A stretch of 25,086 nt of DNA from an uncultured Ruminococcus sp. (lineage in GTDB: Bacteria > Bacillota > Clostridia > Oscillospirales > Ruminococcaceae), in the NCBI GenBank assembly GCA_937894495.1, contig CALCRR010000043.1, positions 1 through 25,086 on the forward strand, in the 5' to 3' direction. Shown here piece by piece: positions 1-7,109 of the stretch; position 1 is the stretch's first letter, and every line of letters begins with the position of its first letter. The notes beneath the pieces were generated by a model, which was not told the origin of the DNA, did not search any database, and was given only the letters and a program-made list of their open reading frames with translations. The position numbers and the translations under genes were made by a program.

Positions 1-51
1 ACGGGGGTTTGTGCGCTCTTTTTGTTTTTGAATGTTAGTTTTTGTTTTCAA
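1..51 (-). CDS. start of a further purine-operon ORF (partial, cut by window edge)
   Basis: Seventeen open codons run from a TTG at 51-49 to the window edge. An AGGAGG ribosome binding site (complement of 60-65) sits 8 nt upstream and overlaps the stop codon of the IMP cyclohydrolase gene. That spacing is good for translation, and the gene would be the next member of the purine operon. The visible residues (MKTKTNIQKQ and on) are basic and polar and do not identify a family. No ATG is available in the visible part, so either TTG is the true start or the Shine-Dalgarno is fortuitous. Confidence 0.4.
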   Translation of the reverse strand, partial: MKTKTNIQKQKERTNPR

Positions 52-64
52 ACTTATTACCTCC

Positions 65-781
65 TTACTTTGAATACTTGTTTACGATCTTTGAAACAGC
101 CTTTCCTGTTTCAATGTCGATATATCTTACAAAGAGCGATACCTTGTTGTCCTCGTTAAGAGACTCCCACAGACCCTTTGTAAATTCCTCGATATCATCG
201 GGAATGCTTACCTTTTTGGGCTCACCCTCAAAGCTGGGCAGGGGAGAGCCGTCGCCCATGTAGGTGTGTATGAAGTGACCTGTGCCTGCAATGGGGTTTG
301 AGTATGTGAAGGTAAATCTCTCAACGCAGTCGGGGTCGCCGTCGGCAGATTTGAGAATGCTCATAGCGTAGTTATACTTGCCCTCGCCCACGTGCATTAT
401 GCCCGATATCCTGGGGGTGTAGTTGGGCGCGTCGTCCTCATACTCTCTGGTCCTCAGCGACTGCTCAAAGGTCTGCTGCTTATCCATCAGCTCATAGATA
501 GTATCAGTCTGGTCACCGTTGGTGACAATGGTCTTGTTGCCCAGCACCCTGACAGGCGAATAGATTATAAGGTGCGGGTCTGAGAGCTTGCCGGGGTCGG
601 CAGCCTCGGTCTTTATGCCGTCCTCGGTCTCGGTGAAAACTCTGTTTCTGGAGTTAACGCTCCTGCCCATGATGAAGTATGCGGTAACAGCGTTTTTGCC
701 ATCTGCACTTTTGCCGATAACTATTCCTCTGCCGGGGTAGGAGTTGCTTTTGAGCTCCTCATAAATATCAATAGTATTCAT
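65..781 (-). CDS. purO: IMP cyclohydrolase, PurO type
   Basis: 238 residues resembling the archaeal-type PurO / bacterial IMP cyclohydrolase-like family. This enzyme closes the ring of FAICAR to give IMP, the last step of de novo purine synthesis, in the cytoplasm. Supporting stretches are the N-terminal SYPGRGIVIG, YFIMGRSVNSRNR near residue 36, NPIAGTGHFIHTYMGDGSPL near 162, and a length near the family norm of 200-240. In most bacteria this step belongs to the C-terminal half of bifunctional PurH, so a separate AICAR formyltransferase is expected elsewhere. It is the sixth gene of the purine operon, 62 nt after purN, and a heptamer repeat lies in that gap. The start is the ATG at 781, with GGAGG (complement of 790-794) about 8 nt upstream. 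Confidence 0.85.
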   Translation of the reverse strand: MNTIDIYEELKSNSYPGRGIVIGKSADGKNAVTAYFIMGRSVNSRNRVFTETEDGIKTEAADPGKLSDPHLIIYSPVRVLGNKTIVTNGDQTDTIYELMDKQQTFEQSLRTREYEDDAPNYTPRISGIMHVGEGKYNYAMSILKSADGDPDCVERFTFTYSNPIAGTGHFIHTYMGDGSPLPSFEGEPKKVSIPDDIEEFTKGLWESLNEDNKVSLFVRYIDIETGKAVSKIVNKYSK

Positions 782-805
782 ATCAATAAACCTCCGCTTT
801 TAGAT

Positions 806-824
806 GTAAGATGTAAGAGGTAAG
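806..824. repeat. heptamer-based intergenic repeat, copy 1
   Basis: The 19-mer GTAAGATGTAAGAGGTAAG is two and a half tandem copies of a 7-nt unit, GTAAGAK. It lies between purO and purN, and an identical copy is at 1506-1524. Here it is followed by a partial inverted copy (about 830-841), so roughly 9 bp of hairpin can form. Confidence 0.75.
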
Positions 825-843
825 AAATTCTCTTGCCTTACAT

Positions 844-1482
844 TTATTCTTCGTCCGTATTTTCTACGTAAGCCTTGCCGTCCTTAACGGTTATCTTGTC
901 CTCGCAGAACAGCGATACCGCTCTCGGCAGTATCTTCCACTCGGCTTTTTCCATTATCCTGCGCTGCAGCGTTTCGGGGGTGTCGTCATTTCTCACCGCA
1001 ACGGGGTGCTGTAGTATCACAGCGCCTGCGTCTGCCTGCTCATTAACAAAATGGACCGTCGCACCCGATACCTTAACGCCGTATTCCAGCGCCTTTTCGT
1101 GGACCTTGAGCCCGTAATAGCCCTCGCCGCAGAAGCTGGGTATAAGGGCTGGGTGAACATTTATTATCCTGTAGGGATAAGCCTTGGTGACACATTCATC
1201 AAGTATTATCATAAAGCCTGCCAGCACGATAAGGTCAGCCTTCTGTCTTTCAAGCTCCTCAAGTATCGCCCTGCTGTAGCTCAGCTTGTCGGCATAGTCC
1301 TTTCTGGGTATCACCACAGTGGGAATGCCTGCGTTTTTCGCCCTTTCAAGAGCATATGCGCCCTCCTTGGAGGATATAACGCAGCTTATGCTGCCGCCCT
1401 TTATCTCCCCCCGTGCCTGTGAGTCGATAAGCGCCTGCAGATTAGTGCCGCCCCCCGATACCAGCACGACTATATTCTTCAT
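844..1482 (-). CDS. purN: phosphoribosylglycinamide formyltransferase
   Basis: 212 residues, a normal length for PurN. The enzyme transfers a formyl group from 10-formyl-THF to GAR, the third step of purine synthesis. Visible motifs are the phosphate-binding loop VLVSGGGTNLQALID (residues 6-20), LIVLAGFMIIL near 84, and the catalytic Asn-His in INVHPALIPSFCG near 107. The Asp comes in VHFVNEQADAGAVI near 143, matching the Asn/His/Asp triad of the family. It lies between purM and purO in one operon, with gaps of 54 and 62 nt that each carry the same heptamer repeat. The C-terminus (VENTDEE) is intact. Confidence 0.95.
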   Translation of the reverse strand: MKNIVVLVSGGGTNLQALIDSQARGEIKGGSISCVISSKEGAYALERAKNAGIPTVVIPRKDYADKLSYSRAILEELERQKADLIVLAGFMIILDECVTKAYPYRIINVHPALIPSFCGEGYYGLKVHEKALEYGVKVSGATVHFVNEQADAGAVILQHPVAVRNDDTPETLQRRIMEKAEWKILPRAVSLFCEDKITVKDGKAYVENTDEE

Positions 1483-1505
1483 ATCCGAAACACCGCCTTT
1501 TTGAA

Positions 1506-1524
1506 GTAAGATGTAAGAGGTAAG
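1506..1524. repeat. heptamer-based intergenic repeat, copy 2
   Basis: Identical 19-mer to the copy at 806-824, here in the purM-purN gap. The register of the GTAAGAK units is the same. No inverted partner follows this copy. Confidence 0.75.
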
Positions 1525-1536
1525 GATCGTTTTTAG

Positions 1537-2577
1537 TTATACAATAATTACTCCTAAGTCGCTGTCTACCAGCTCGCCCAGAACATAAGCGACCTCGCCT
1601 GCTGCCTTGACAGCTGCGATAGCCTTGTCAGCGTCTGCCTTGTCAACGACCACCGTCATGCCAACGCCCATGTTGAAGGTGTTGAACATATCTCTTTCGG
1701 GGATATTGCCCGTTTTTGCGATAACGTCAAAAATAGGCAGCACCTGCACATCGCTCCTCTTTATCTTAGCAGAAATGCCCTTGGGCAGCGCTCTCGGTAT
1801 GTTCTCATAGAAGCCGCCGCCTGTTATGTGGGAAATGCTCTTCACATTAACGCTTTCAAGCAGGCTCGATACCGCCTTGACATATATCCTTGTGGGAGTA
1901 AGCAGAGCCTCGCCTAAAGTAGTGCCCAGCTCGTCATAATACTTAGCAAGGTTTTCCTCGTTCACATCAAATACCTTTCTCACCAGCGAGAAGCCGTTTG
2001 AGTGAACGCCGCTGGACTTGATGGCTATCATCACGTCTCCTGCCTTCTGGGTCTCGGGCTTTAATATCTTATCCTTGTCAACAATGCCCACTGAGAAGCC
2101 TGCCAGGTCGTATTCCTCCTCGGGCATAAGTCCCGGGTGCTCAGCGGTCTCGCCGCCGATAAGTGCGCACTCAGCCTGAACGCAGCCCTCAGCCACGCCT
2201 GATACTATCTGTGCTATCTTCTCTGGTATATTCTTTCCGCAGGCGATATAATCAAGGAAAAACTGTGGCTTTGCGCCGCAGCATATTATATCGTTGACGC
2301 ACATGGCAACGCAGTCGATACCCACGGTATCGTGCTTATCCAGCAGAAAAGCTATCTTTATCTTGGTGCCCACACCGTCAGTGCCCGACACCAGAACGGG
2401 CTTGCTTATGCCTGTCATATCAAGCTCAAAAAGTCCGCCGAAGCCGCCTATGCCCCCCAGAACACCGCTGGTGGTGGTCCTTGCGACATACTGCTTCATA
2501 AGCTCCACAGCCTTATAGCCTGCGGTAACGTCAACGCCTGCGTCTTTATAGCTGTTTGAATAGCTGTTTGTATTCAT
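1537..2577 (-). CDS. purM: phosphoribosylformylglycinamidine cyclo-ligase (AIR synthetase)
   Basis: 346 residues, the usual PurM length. It converts FGAM to AIR with ATP. Family landmarks are YKDAGVDVTAGYKAVELMK (from residue 10), the Gly-rich GGIGGFGGLFEL near 41, and VSGTDGVGTKIKIAFLL near 63. DCVAMCVNDIICCGAKPQFF (near 88), ALIGGETAEHPGLM (near 138) and SHITGGGFYENIPRAL (near 249) follow. It starts at the ATG at 2577, 40 nt after the purF-like gene, and sits between purF and purN as in many Firmicute purine operons. No anomaly is seen. Confidence 0.96.
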   Translation of the reverse strand: MNTNSYSNSYKDAGVDVTAGYKAVELMKQYVARTTTSGVLGGIGGFGGLFELDMTGISKPVLVSGTDGVGTKIKIAFLLDKHDTVGIDCVAMCVNDIICCGAKPQFFLDYIACGKNIPEKIAQIVSGVAEGCVQAECALIGGETAEHPGLMPEEEYDLAGFSVGIVDKDKILKPETQKAGDVMIAIKSSGVHSNGFSLVRKVFDVNEENLAKYYDELGTTLGEALLTPTRIYVKAVSSLLESVNVKSISHITGGGFYENIPRALPKGISAKIKRSDVQVLPIFDVIAKTGNIPERDMFNTFNMGVGMTVVVDKADADKAIAAVKAAGEVAYVLGELVDSDLGVIIV

Positions 2578-2617
2578 AATGCTTCCTCTTTCTTATTCTT
2601 ATATTTTTAAGGTGAGC

Positions 2618-4042
2618 TCAGCCCTCTTTGCCGTTCCAGCAGTAGGTGCAAAGTCCGCACTCGGGCTTGCCTACGGCTCTCACTGTGCCCTCCAGCGACT
2701 GGAACTCTAAGGATGTGAGCTTCAGCCTGCGGCATATCTCGTCACGCAGCAGCCTGCCTCTTTCGGTGTTTGAGTCGCTGTATTCGCTGATATACTTCAC
2801 ACCCTCAGCGCCCTCGTTCTCGTCGATTATCTGCCTTGCGATAAGCTCCAGCTCAGAGGTGCTCCTTGAAAAGTTAAGATACTTGCAGCCGTACATTATA
2901 GGCGGACAAGCCGACCTCATGTGTACCTCCTTGGCGCCGTTCTCATAAAGGAACTCCACAGTCTCTCTCATCTGTGTGCCTCTTACTATGCTGTCGTCAA
3001 CGAACAGCAGCTTTTTGCCCTCGATAAACTCGTGTACGGGTATCAGCTTCATCTTAGCCACTCTGTTCCTCATGCTCTGGTTGGTGGGCATAAAGCTTCT
3101 GGGCCAGGTGGGTGTGTATTTGATAAAAGGTCTTGCAAAGGGTATGCCGCTGCGGTTTGCATAGCCTATAGCATGGGGAGTACCCGAGTCGGGCACGCCG
3201 CAGACGTAGTCAACATCGGGCAGCCTGCCTGCCTTGATGTCGTTTTCTGCCATTATCATGCCGTTTCTTATCCTCATGCCCTCAACGTTCACATTTTCAT
3301 AGCAGGCGTTGGGGTAGCCGTAATAAGTCCAAAGAAATGTACAGATACTCATTTTATCCGTACCCTCTGAAAGTATCTCATAGCCGTCCTTGGTGAGCCT
3401 TAATATCTCGCCTGCTCTGAGCTCATGGCAGGTCTCATAGCCCAGCTTCTGATAAGCAAAGCTTTCAAATGAGAAGCAGTAGCCGTCAGACCTTTTGCCG
3501 ATAAGTATAGGCAGCTTGCCTGCCTTGTCTCTCGCACAGATGATAGCGTCCTCGGTCATTATCACCAGCGACATGGTACCCTCTATCTTATCCTGTGCAT
3601 ATCTTATGCCCTCCACAAAGCTGTCCCTCTGGGCAATAAGTGCGCCGATAAGACCTGCGGAGTTGATATTGCCGCTGCTCATGGTCTCAAAATTAGCGCA
3701 GCCGTTCTGCAGCAGCTCGGAAGAGAGCTGCTCGGCATTTCTGATTATGCCTATGCTGCACACTGCGTAAAGCCCCAGCTTTGAGCGCACCATGATAGGC
3801 TGCGGGTCGGTATCGCTTATGCAGCCGATACAGACCTTGCCCCTCATTGTTTCGATATCCTTCTCAAACTTTGTGCGGAAGGGTGAGTTTTCAATACTGT
3901 GTATATTTCTCTGAAAGCCCAGCTCGGCAGCGTATGAGGTCATACCGCCTCTTCTGGTGCCCAGATGAGAATGGTAATCGGTACCGAAGAAAACGTCCTG
4001 AATGCAGTCATTAGACGATACCGCACCGAAAAAACCGCCCAT
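2618..4042 (-). CDS. amidophosphoribosyltransferase-like protein lacking the glutaminase cysteine
   Basis: 474 residues from the ATG at 4042, which has AGGAG 10 nt upstream. A GTG at 4051 in the same frame sits only 1 nt from that site and is less likely. The C-terminal half is clearly PurF: PRPP loop LLFVDDSIVRGTQM, CGVPDSGTPHAIGYA, and all four likely Fe-S cysteines (SICTFLWTYYGYP, MYGCKYL and the pair in LCTYCW). The N-terminal Ntn-hydrolase domain is recognisable (YHSHLGTRRGGM) but its active site is gone. Mature PurF starts Cys-Gly-x-Phe-Gly, while this begins M-GGFFGAV. The RYST and HNGN segments read GCISDTDP and CSIGII. It may use free ammonia, work with a separate glutaminase or a second PurF, or be regulatory. 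It lies between purC and purM in the operon. Confidence 0.85.
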   Translation of the reverse strand: MGGFFGAVSSNDCIQDVFFGTDYHSHLGTRRGGMTSYAAELGFQRNIHSIENSPFRTKFEKDIETMRGKVCIGCISDTDPQPIMVRSKLGLYAVCSIGIIRNAEQLSSELLQNGCANFETMSSGNINSAGLIGALIAQRDSFVEGIRYAQDKIEGTMSLVIMTEDAIICARDKAGKLPILIGKRSDGYCFSFESFAYQKLGYETCHELRAGEILRLTKDGYEILSEGTDKMSICTFLWTYYGYPNACYENVNVEGMRIRNGMIMAENDIKAGRLPDVDYVCGVPDSGTPHAIGYANRSGIPFARPFIKYTPTWPRSFMPTNQSMRNRVAKMKLIPVHEFIEGKKLLFVDDSIVRGTQMRETVEFLYENGAKEVHMRSACPPIMYGCKYLNFSRSTSELELIARQIIDENEGAEGVKYISEYSDSNTERGRLLRDEICRRLKLTSLEFQSLEGTVRAVGKPECGLCTYCWNGKEG

Positions 4043-4062
4043 ATTTTTCACTCTCCTAAATA

Positions 4063-4112
4063 AAAGGGCGCACCTGCGAAAAATTATTCATCTAACCCGT
4101 AGGTGCGCCTTT
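4063..4112 (-). terminator. hairpin with U-tract between purC and purF-like gene (possible attenuator)
   Basis: About 15 bp of stem (GGCGCACCTaCG against CGcAGGTGCGCC, one bulged base) with a loop of about 19 nt. On the minus strand it is followed by CTTTTATTT. It lies inside the purine operon, just upstream of the purF-like ribosome binding site, so it would lower expression of the distal genes rather than end the operon. Confidence 0.6.
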
Positions 4113-4135
4113 GCAATGATACTGAATTTAAAAAA

Positions 4136-4852
4136 TTACTCTCCGAAAACTCTCTTCATCATTTCCTGATAAGCGTCCTCAACGCCGCCCATATCCCTGC
4201 GGAAGCGGTCCTTATCCAGCTTTTCATGAGTTTTGCTGTCCCAGAAACGGCAGGTGTCGGGTGATATCTCGTCAGCCAGCAGTATCTGACCGTGGAAGCG
4301 TCCGAACTCGATCTTGAAGTCGATAAGGTCAACGCCAATTCCCTTGAAGAACTTCACCATGAACTCATTTACCTTGAAGGCATACTTTGCGATCGTGTCA
4401 AGCTCCTCCTTAGTAGCAAGACCCAGTGCCAGAGCGTAGTAATCGTTGATGAAGGGGTCGCCCAGGTCGTCGTTCTTGTAGCTGTATTCAAGGATAGGAG
4501 TAAGCAGCTGTCTGCCCTCCTCAACGCCCATTCTCTTGGAGAAGCTGCCTGCGGCAACGTTTCTGATAATAACCTCCAGGGGAACTATCTCAACCTTTTT
4601 AACGATAGTTTCTCTGTCGCTTATTTCTTCGACCAGGTGGGTAGGCACGCCCTCCTTTTCCAGCATTTTGAACATATAGTTTGTCATTCTGTTATTGATA
4701 GAGCCCTTGCCTGCGATAGTGCCCTTCTTCTCACCGTTGAAAGCGGTGGCGTCGTCCTTGTAGTCAACAATGACCATATCGGGGTCGTTAGTTGCAAAAA
4801 CCTTTTTAGCCTTTCCTTCGTAAAGCTGCTCGCCTTTAGTAATGTTTGCCAT
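4136..4852 (-). CDS. purC: SAICAR synthetase
   Basis: 238 residues, the standard length. It joins CAIR and aspartate using ATP to give SAICAR. Motifs are EQLYEGKAKKVF (residues 8-19), VDYKDDATAFNGEKK near 29, KGSINNRMTNYMF near 49, VPLEVIIRNVAAGSFSKRMG near 95, DFKIEFGRF near 178 and LADEISPDTCRFWD near 192. It lies 42 nt downstream of purE and upstream of the purF-like gene. The ATG at 4852 is preceded by GGAGG (complement of 4860-4864). Nothing unusual is seen. Confidence 0.96.
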   Translation of the reverse strand: MANITKGEQLYEGKAKKVFATNDPDMVIVDYKDDATAFNGEKKGTIAGKGSINNRMTNYMFKMLEKEGVPTHLVEEISDRETIVKKVEIVPLEVIIRNVAAGSFSKRMGVEEGRQLLTPILEYSYKNDDLGDPFINDYYALALGLATKEELDTIAKYAFKVNEFMVKFFKGIGVDLIDFKIEFGRFHGQILLADEISPDTCRFWDSKTHEKLDKDRFRRDMGGVEDAYQEMMKRVFGE

Positions 4853-4894
4853 AATAATATCCTCCGTTTTATGTAATTGAATTTTTTTGACTTA

Positions 4895-5392
4895 TCATAT
4901 ATCCTTGAGCTTTTCCTGAAGCGCTGCGTCCTTTTTGATAACGCCGTCCAGCATATCCTGCTTAGCCTTTTCAAGCTTTTCTGCCAGCTCGTCATCAGCC
5001 AGCGCCAGCATCTGCACAGCCAGTATAGCCGCATTTTTAGCGCCGTCAACAGCCACTGTTGCAACGGGTATACCGCTCGGCATCATAACAGTAGCCAGCA
5101 GCGCATCGAGCCCGTCAAGGTTAGATGACTTGCAGGGAATGCCGATAACAGGCAGCGTGGTGTGACCTGCCATAACTCCTGCCAGGTGAGCTGCCATGCC
5201 TGCGGCACAGATGATAACGCCGAAGCCCTCAGCCTTAGCCGATGCTGCAAACTCGCTTGCAAGTGCAGGCGATCTGTGGGCGCTCATAACATGGCACTCA
5301 TAGGGCACACCGTAGGCTTTAAGCTCTGCACAGGCTTTTGATACAACGGGAAAATCGCTGTCCGAGCCCATGATAACAGCAACTTTTTTCAT
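4895..5392 (-). CDS. purE: N5-carboxyaminoimidazole ribonucleotide mutase
   Basis: 165 residues. PurE moves the carboxyl group in making CAIR. It shows the class I signature MGSDSDFPVVSKACAELK (residues 9-26), CHVMSAHRSP near 33, and IICAAGMAAHLAGVMAGHT near 59, then LPVIGIPC. Class I PurE normally works with PurK, which is not in this window. It is the first gene of the purine operon. AGGAG lies 10 nt before the ATG at 5392, and an intrinsic terminator ends only a few nucleotides upstream of that site, so expression is probably set by the leader. Confidence 0.95.
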   Translation of the reverse strand: MKKVAVIMGSDSDFPVVSKACAELKAYGVPYECHVMSAHRSPALASEFAASAKAEGFGVIICAAGMAAHLAGVMAGHTTLPVIGIPCKSSNLDGLDALLATVMMPSGIPVATVAVDGAKNAAILAVQMLALADDELAEKLEKAKQDMLDGVIKKDAALQEKLKDI

Positions 5393-5414
5393 AAACTATC
5401 TACTCCTTCCAAAG

Positions 5415-5446
5415 CAAAAAAACTGCAACAAACCCGTTGCAGTTTT
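5415..5446 (-). terminator. intrinsic terminator in the purE leader (attenuator)
   Basis: On the minus strand AAAACTGCAAC, loop GGGTTT, GTTGCAGTTTT forms a perfect 11-bp stem running into a U-tract (complement of 5416-5422). It ends about 8 nt before the purE ribosome binding site, so it must be conditional for the operon to be expressed. Confidence 0.85.
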
Positions 5447-5624
5447 ATTTCAGCGTATTGACATAACGATATAAGAGTGCATTGAGTTAAGGCGGCAGCA
5501 CATAACAGCTCCGCCGAGGGGATATGAAGTTGAATAAACGTTCAGGCTTTTTTCATATCTGTACATTTTCCACTCCTGTTTGGGTGCCTGTTACGGGCAC
5601 CGCAAGCCGCACTTTAGATCTTAC
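5447..5624 (-). promoter_or_regulatory. structured purE 5' leader, candidate riboswitch of unidentified class
   Basis: From the likely transcription start to the attenuator there is a closed fold. Its outer stem is AGTGC/GCACT (complements of 5609-5613 and 5476-5480). It encloses three hairpins: GGTGCC-CGTAACA-GGCACC (5583-5601), an 8-bp stem GATATGAA/TTCATATC with an inner 4-bp stem (5521-5559), and GGCGGAGC/GCTGCCGCC (5491-5515). The first hairpin's CCCGTAACAG can pair 8 of 10 bases with CTGCAACGGG of the terminator, which would make an antiterminator. I could not match it to the guanine, PRPP/ykkC, ZTP, THF or glycine consensus as I remember them. A 6S-like RNA is a weak alternative. Confidence 0.55.
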
Positions 5625-5630
5625 ATTAAT

Positions 5631-5659
5631 ATTGTACAATATTATCCCAAGAATTTCAA
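5631..5659 (-). promoter_or_regulatory. sigma-A promoter of the purine operon
   Basis: On the minus strand TTGAAA (complement of 5654-5659) and TACAAT (complement of 5631-5636) are separated by exactly 17 bp. Transcription should start near 5624, giving a leader of about 230 nt before purE. Confidence 0.8.
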
Positions 5660-5737
5660 CACTTTTTCATATAAAATTTATCTCAATAATATCAGGATTT
5701 ATTGTGAATTTTAACCACATATCAAAAATAGCCTCAA

Positions 5738-5959
5738 CTAACTGAAAAAGCCCTTGTCATACACCTCACCGTGAGCAAGCCTGTCGGTGAGCTCCCGCAT
5801 CTGAGCGCGTGAGCGCACCTTTTTTGAGCTGTCGATTATATCCTGCCGCTGCTGAGAGGTCAGCTTTGAAAAATAGTCGTAGGCAAGGGGGTTCTGCGCC
5901 ATAGCCATAGATAGCCCCAGCGGTATATCCTGACCGCTGCTGAATTTTTTAGCGTTCAT
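5738..5959 (-). CDS. small protein of unknown function
   Basis: 73 residues starting at the ATG at 5959, which has GGAGA 7 nt upstream. Two earlier in-frame ATGs precede or overlap that site and are less likely. The protein is hydrophilic with no signal peptide or membrane segment. It has a short N-terminal part (IPLGLSMAMAQNPLAYDYF) followed by a helical segment LTSQQRQDIIDSSKKV and RSRAQMRELTDRLAHGE. Similar short proteins with an AMAQN-type motif and an LT..Q...I helix occur in Clostridia as far as I recall, but I know no function. It is divergent from rsmA, and the purE promoter begins 79 nt downstream. Confidence 0.7.
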   Translation of the reverse strand: MNAKKFSSGQDIPLGLSMAMAQNPLAYDYFSKLTSQQRQDIIDSSKKVRSRAQMRELTDRLAHGEVYDKGFFS

Positions 5960-6042
5960 AGTATTATCTCCTATCATTTTTATTTCCCGGGAAAAAGGGT
6001 ATATATATTTTTGCACGCTGCTGTGATTTTATTCATTCGCTA

Positions 6043-6071
6043 TTGACAACCGTCTTTGAACTGTGTTAAAA
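6043..6071 (+). promoter_or_regulatory. promoter of rsmA
   Basis: TTGACA (6043-6048), a 17-bp spacer, then TTAAAA (6066-6071). The -35 box is perfect and the -10 box is weaker. The start codon of rsmA is 45 nt downstream. Confidence 0.7.
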
Positions 6072-6115
6072 TTAAACCGGAATGATTTTTGTGAACTAAA
6101 AGACGGTGATGGTAA

Positions 6116-6982
6116 ATGGACGATCTTTCAAATATAGGAGTTATAAAGGATCTGCTGGGCAGGCACGGCTTTACATTTTCAAAGTCCCTGGGGCAGAACT
6201 TTCTTATTAATCCCTCGGTCTGCCCGAAAATTGCCGAAATGGGCAACGCTAAAAAGGGCTTTGGCGTTATCGAGATAGGCACGGGCATTGGCGTGCTCAC
6301 TAACGAGCTTGCAAAGCGTGCCGATAAGGTGGTGGCTATCGAGATAGACGAAAGGCTCATGCCTGTTCTGGGTGAAACTCTGGCGGAGCATGACAATGTG
6401 AAAATAATCAATGCCGATGTTATGAAGGTGGACCTTCACAAGCTCATAGATGAGGAGTTCAAGGGGCTTGAGGTGGCAGTCTGCGCTAATCTGCCCTACT
6501 ACATAACCTCGCCCATAATCATGATGCTTTTAGAGGAGCGGCTGGAAATAAAGACCATAACGGTAATGGTGCAGAAGGAGGCAGGCACAAGGCTTTGCGC
6601 CCCCGTAGGTTCAAGAGACGCAGGAGCTGTGACGGTGGCAGTAAATTATTTTTCAAAGCCTAAGATACTTTTCAATGTTTCAAGGGGCAGCTTTATGCCC
6701 TCGCCGAATGTTGACAGCTGCGTTGTCAGGTTCGATATCAACGAGAAAACTCCCGAGGGAGTGACCGATGAAAAATTTTTCTTCAAAACAGTCAGGGGAG
6801 CTTTCTCGCAGAGAAGAAAAACCCTTGTAAATTCTGTTTCATCATCACTGGGGCTGGATAAAAAACAGGTGACAGAAGCTGTACAAAAAAGTGGACTTGA
6901 ACCGAATGTCCGCCCCGAGCAGCTCACTATGGAGCAGCTGGTGAGCTTTGCTGAACAGCTGCGTAAAATATTGGATAGTTAA
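6116..6982 (+). CDS. rsmA: 16S rRNA (adenine1518-N6/adenine1519-N6)-dimethyltransferase
   Basis: 288 residues, the family norm. It dimethylates the two adjacent adenines in the 3' terminal hairpin of 16S rRNA, using SAM. Motifs are KSLGQNFLIN (residues 22-31), SAM motif I VIEIGTGIGVLTNELAKR (near 45), VVAIEIDERL near 66, and NADVMKVDL near 93. The catalytic NLPYYITSPI comes near 118 and the C-terminal helical domain starts around VRGAFSQRRKTL. GGTGATGGTAA precedes the ATG at 6116. It has its own promoter and is followed after 127 nt by spoIIE on the same strand. Nothing is unusual. Confidence 0.96.
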   Translation: MDDLSNIGVIKDLLGRHGFTFSKSLGQNFLINPSVCPKIAEMGNAKKGFGVIEIGTGIGVLTNELAKRADKVVAIEIDERLMPVLGETLAEHDNVKIINADVMKVDLHKLIDEEFKGLEVAVCANLPYYITSPIIMMLLEERLEIKTITVMVQKEAGTRLCAPVGSRDAGAVTVAVNYFSKPKILFNVSRGSFMPSPNVDSCVVRFDINEKTPEGVTDEKFFFKTVRGAFSQRRKTLVNSVSSSLGLDKKQVTEAVQKSGLEPNVRPEQLTMEQLVSFAEQLRKILDS

Positions 6983-7037
6983 GATATTGACGGCGCTGCT
7001 GAGAGCGCAGGAAATATTCCGTCTCTCCTTGCTGTAT

Positions 7038-7070
7038 GCGACAAATTTCACTATGCACAGATGTTATAAT
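7038..7070 (+). promoter_or_regulatory. probable spoIIE promoter with 21-bp spacer and Spo0A-box-like -35
   Basis: A perfect TATAAT lies at 7065-7070. No good -35 sits 17 bp upstream, but GCGACA (7038-7043, 4 of 6 matches to TTGACA) is exactly 21 bp away. The overlapping TGCGACA (7037-7043) is, in complement, TGTCGCA, one base from the Spo0A box TGTCGAA. B. subtilis spoIIE and spoIIG use this long-spacer, Spo0A-activated layout. Confidence 0.55.
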
Positions 7071-7109
7071 AATACTGCACAGCTATTTTAAAAACAAGGA
7101 TGTGGTATT

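Noticed and set aside
5524..5745. Plus-strand reading frame of 73 codons in the purE leader region
   Set aside because: It is antisense to a leader full of hairpins and the promoter, has no ribosome binding site, and resembles no protein I know.
6988..7025. Terminator after rsmA
   Set aside because: A 5-bp stem (GCGCT/AGCGC) with a possible outer GACGG/CCGTC pairing is present, but no U-tract follows.
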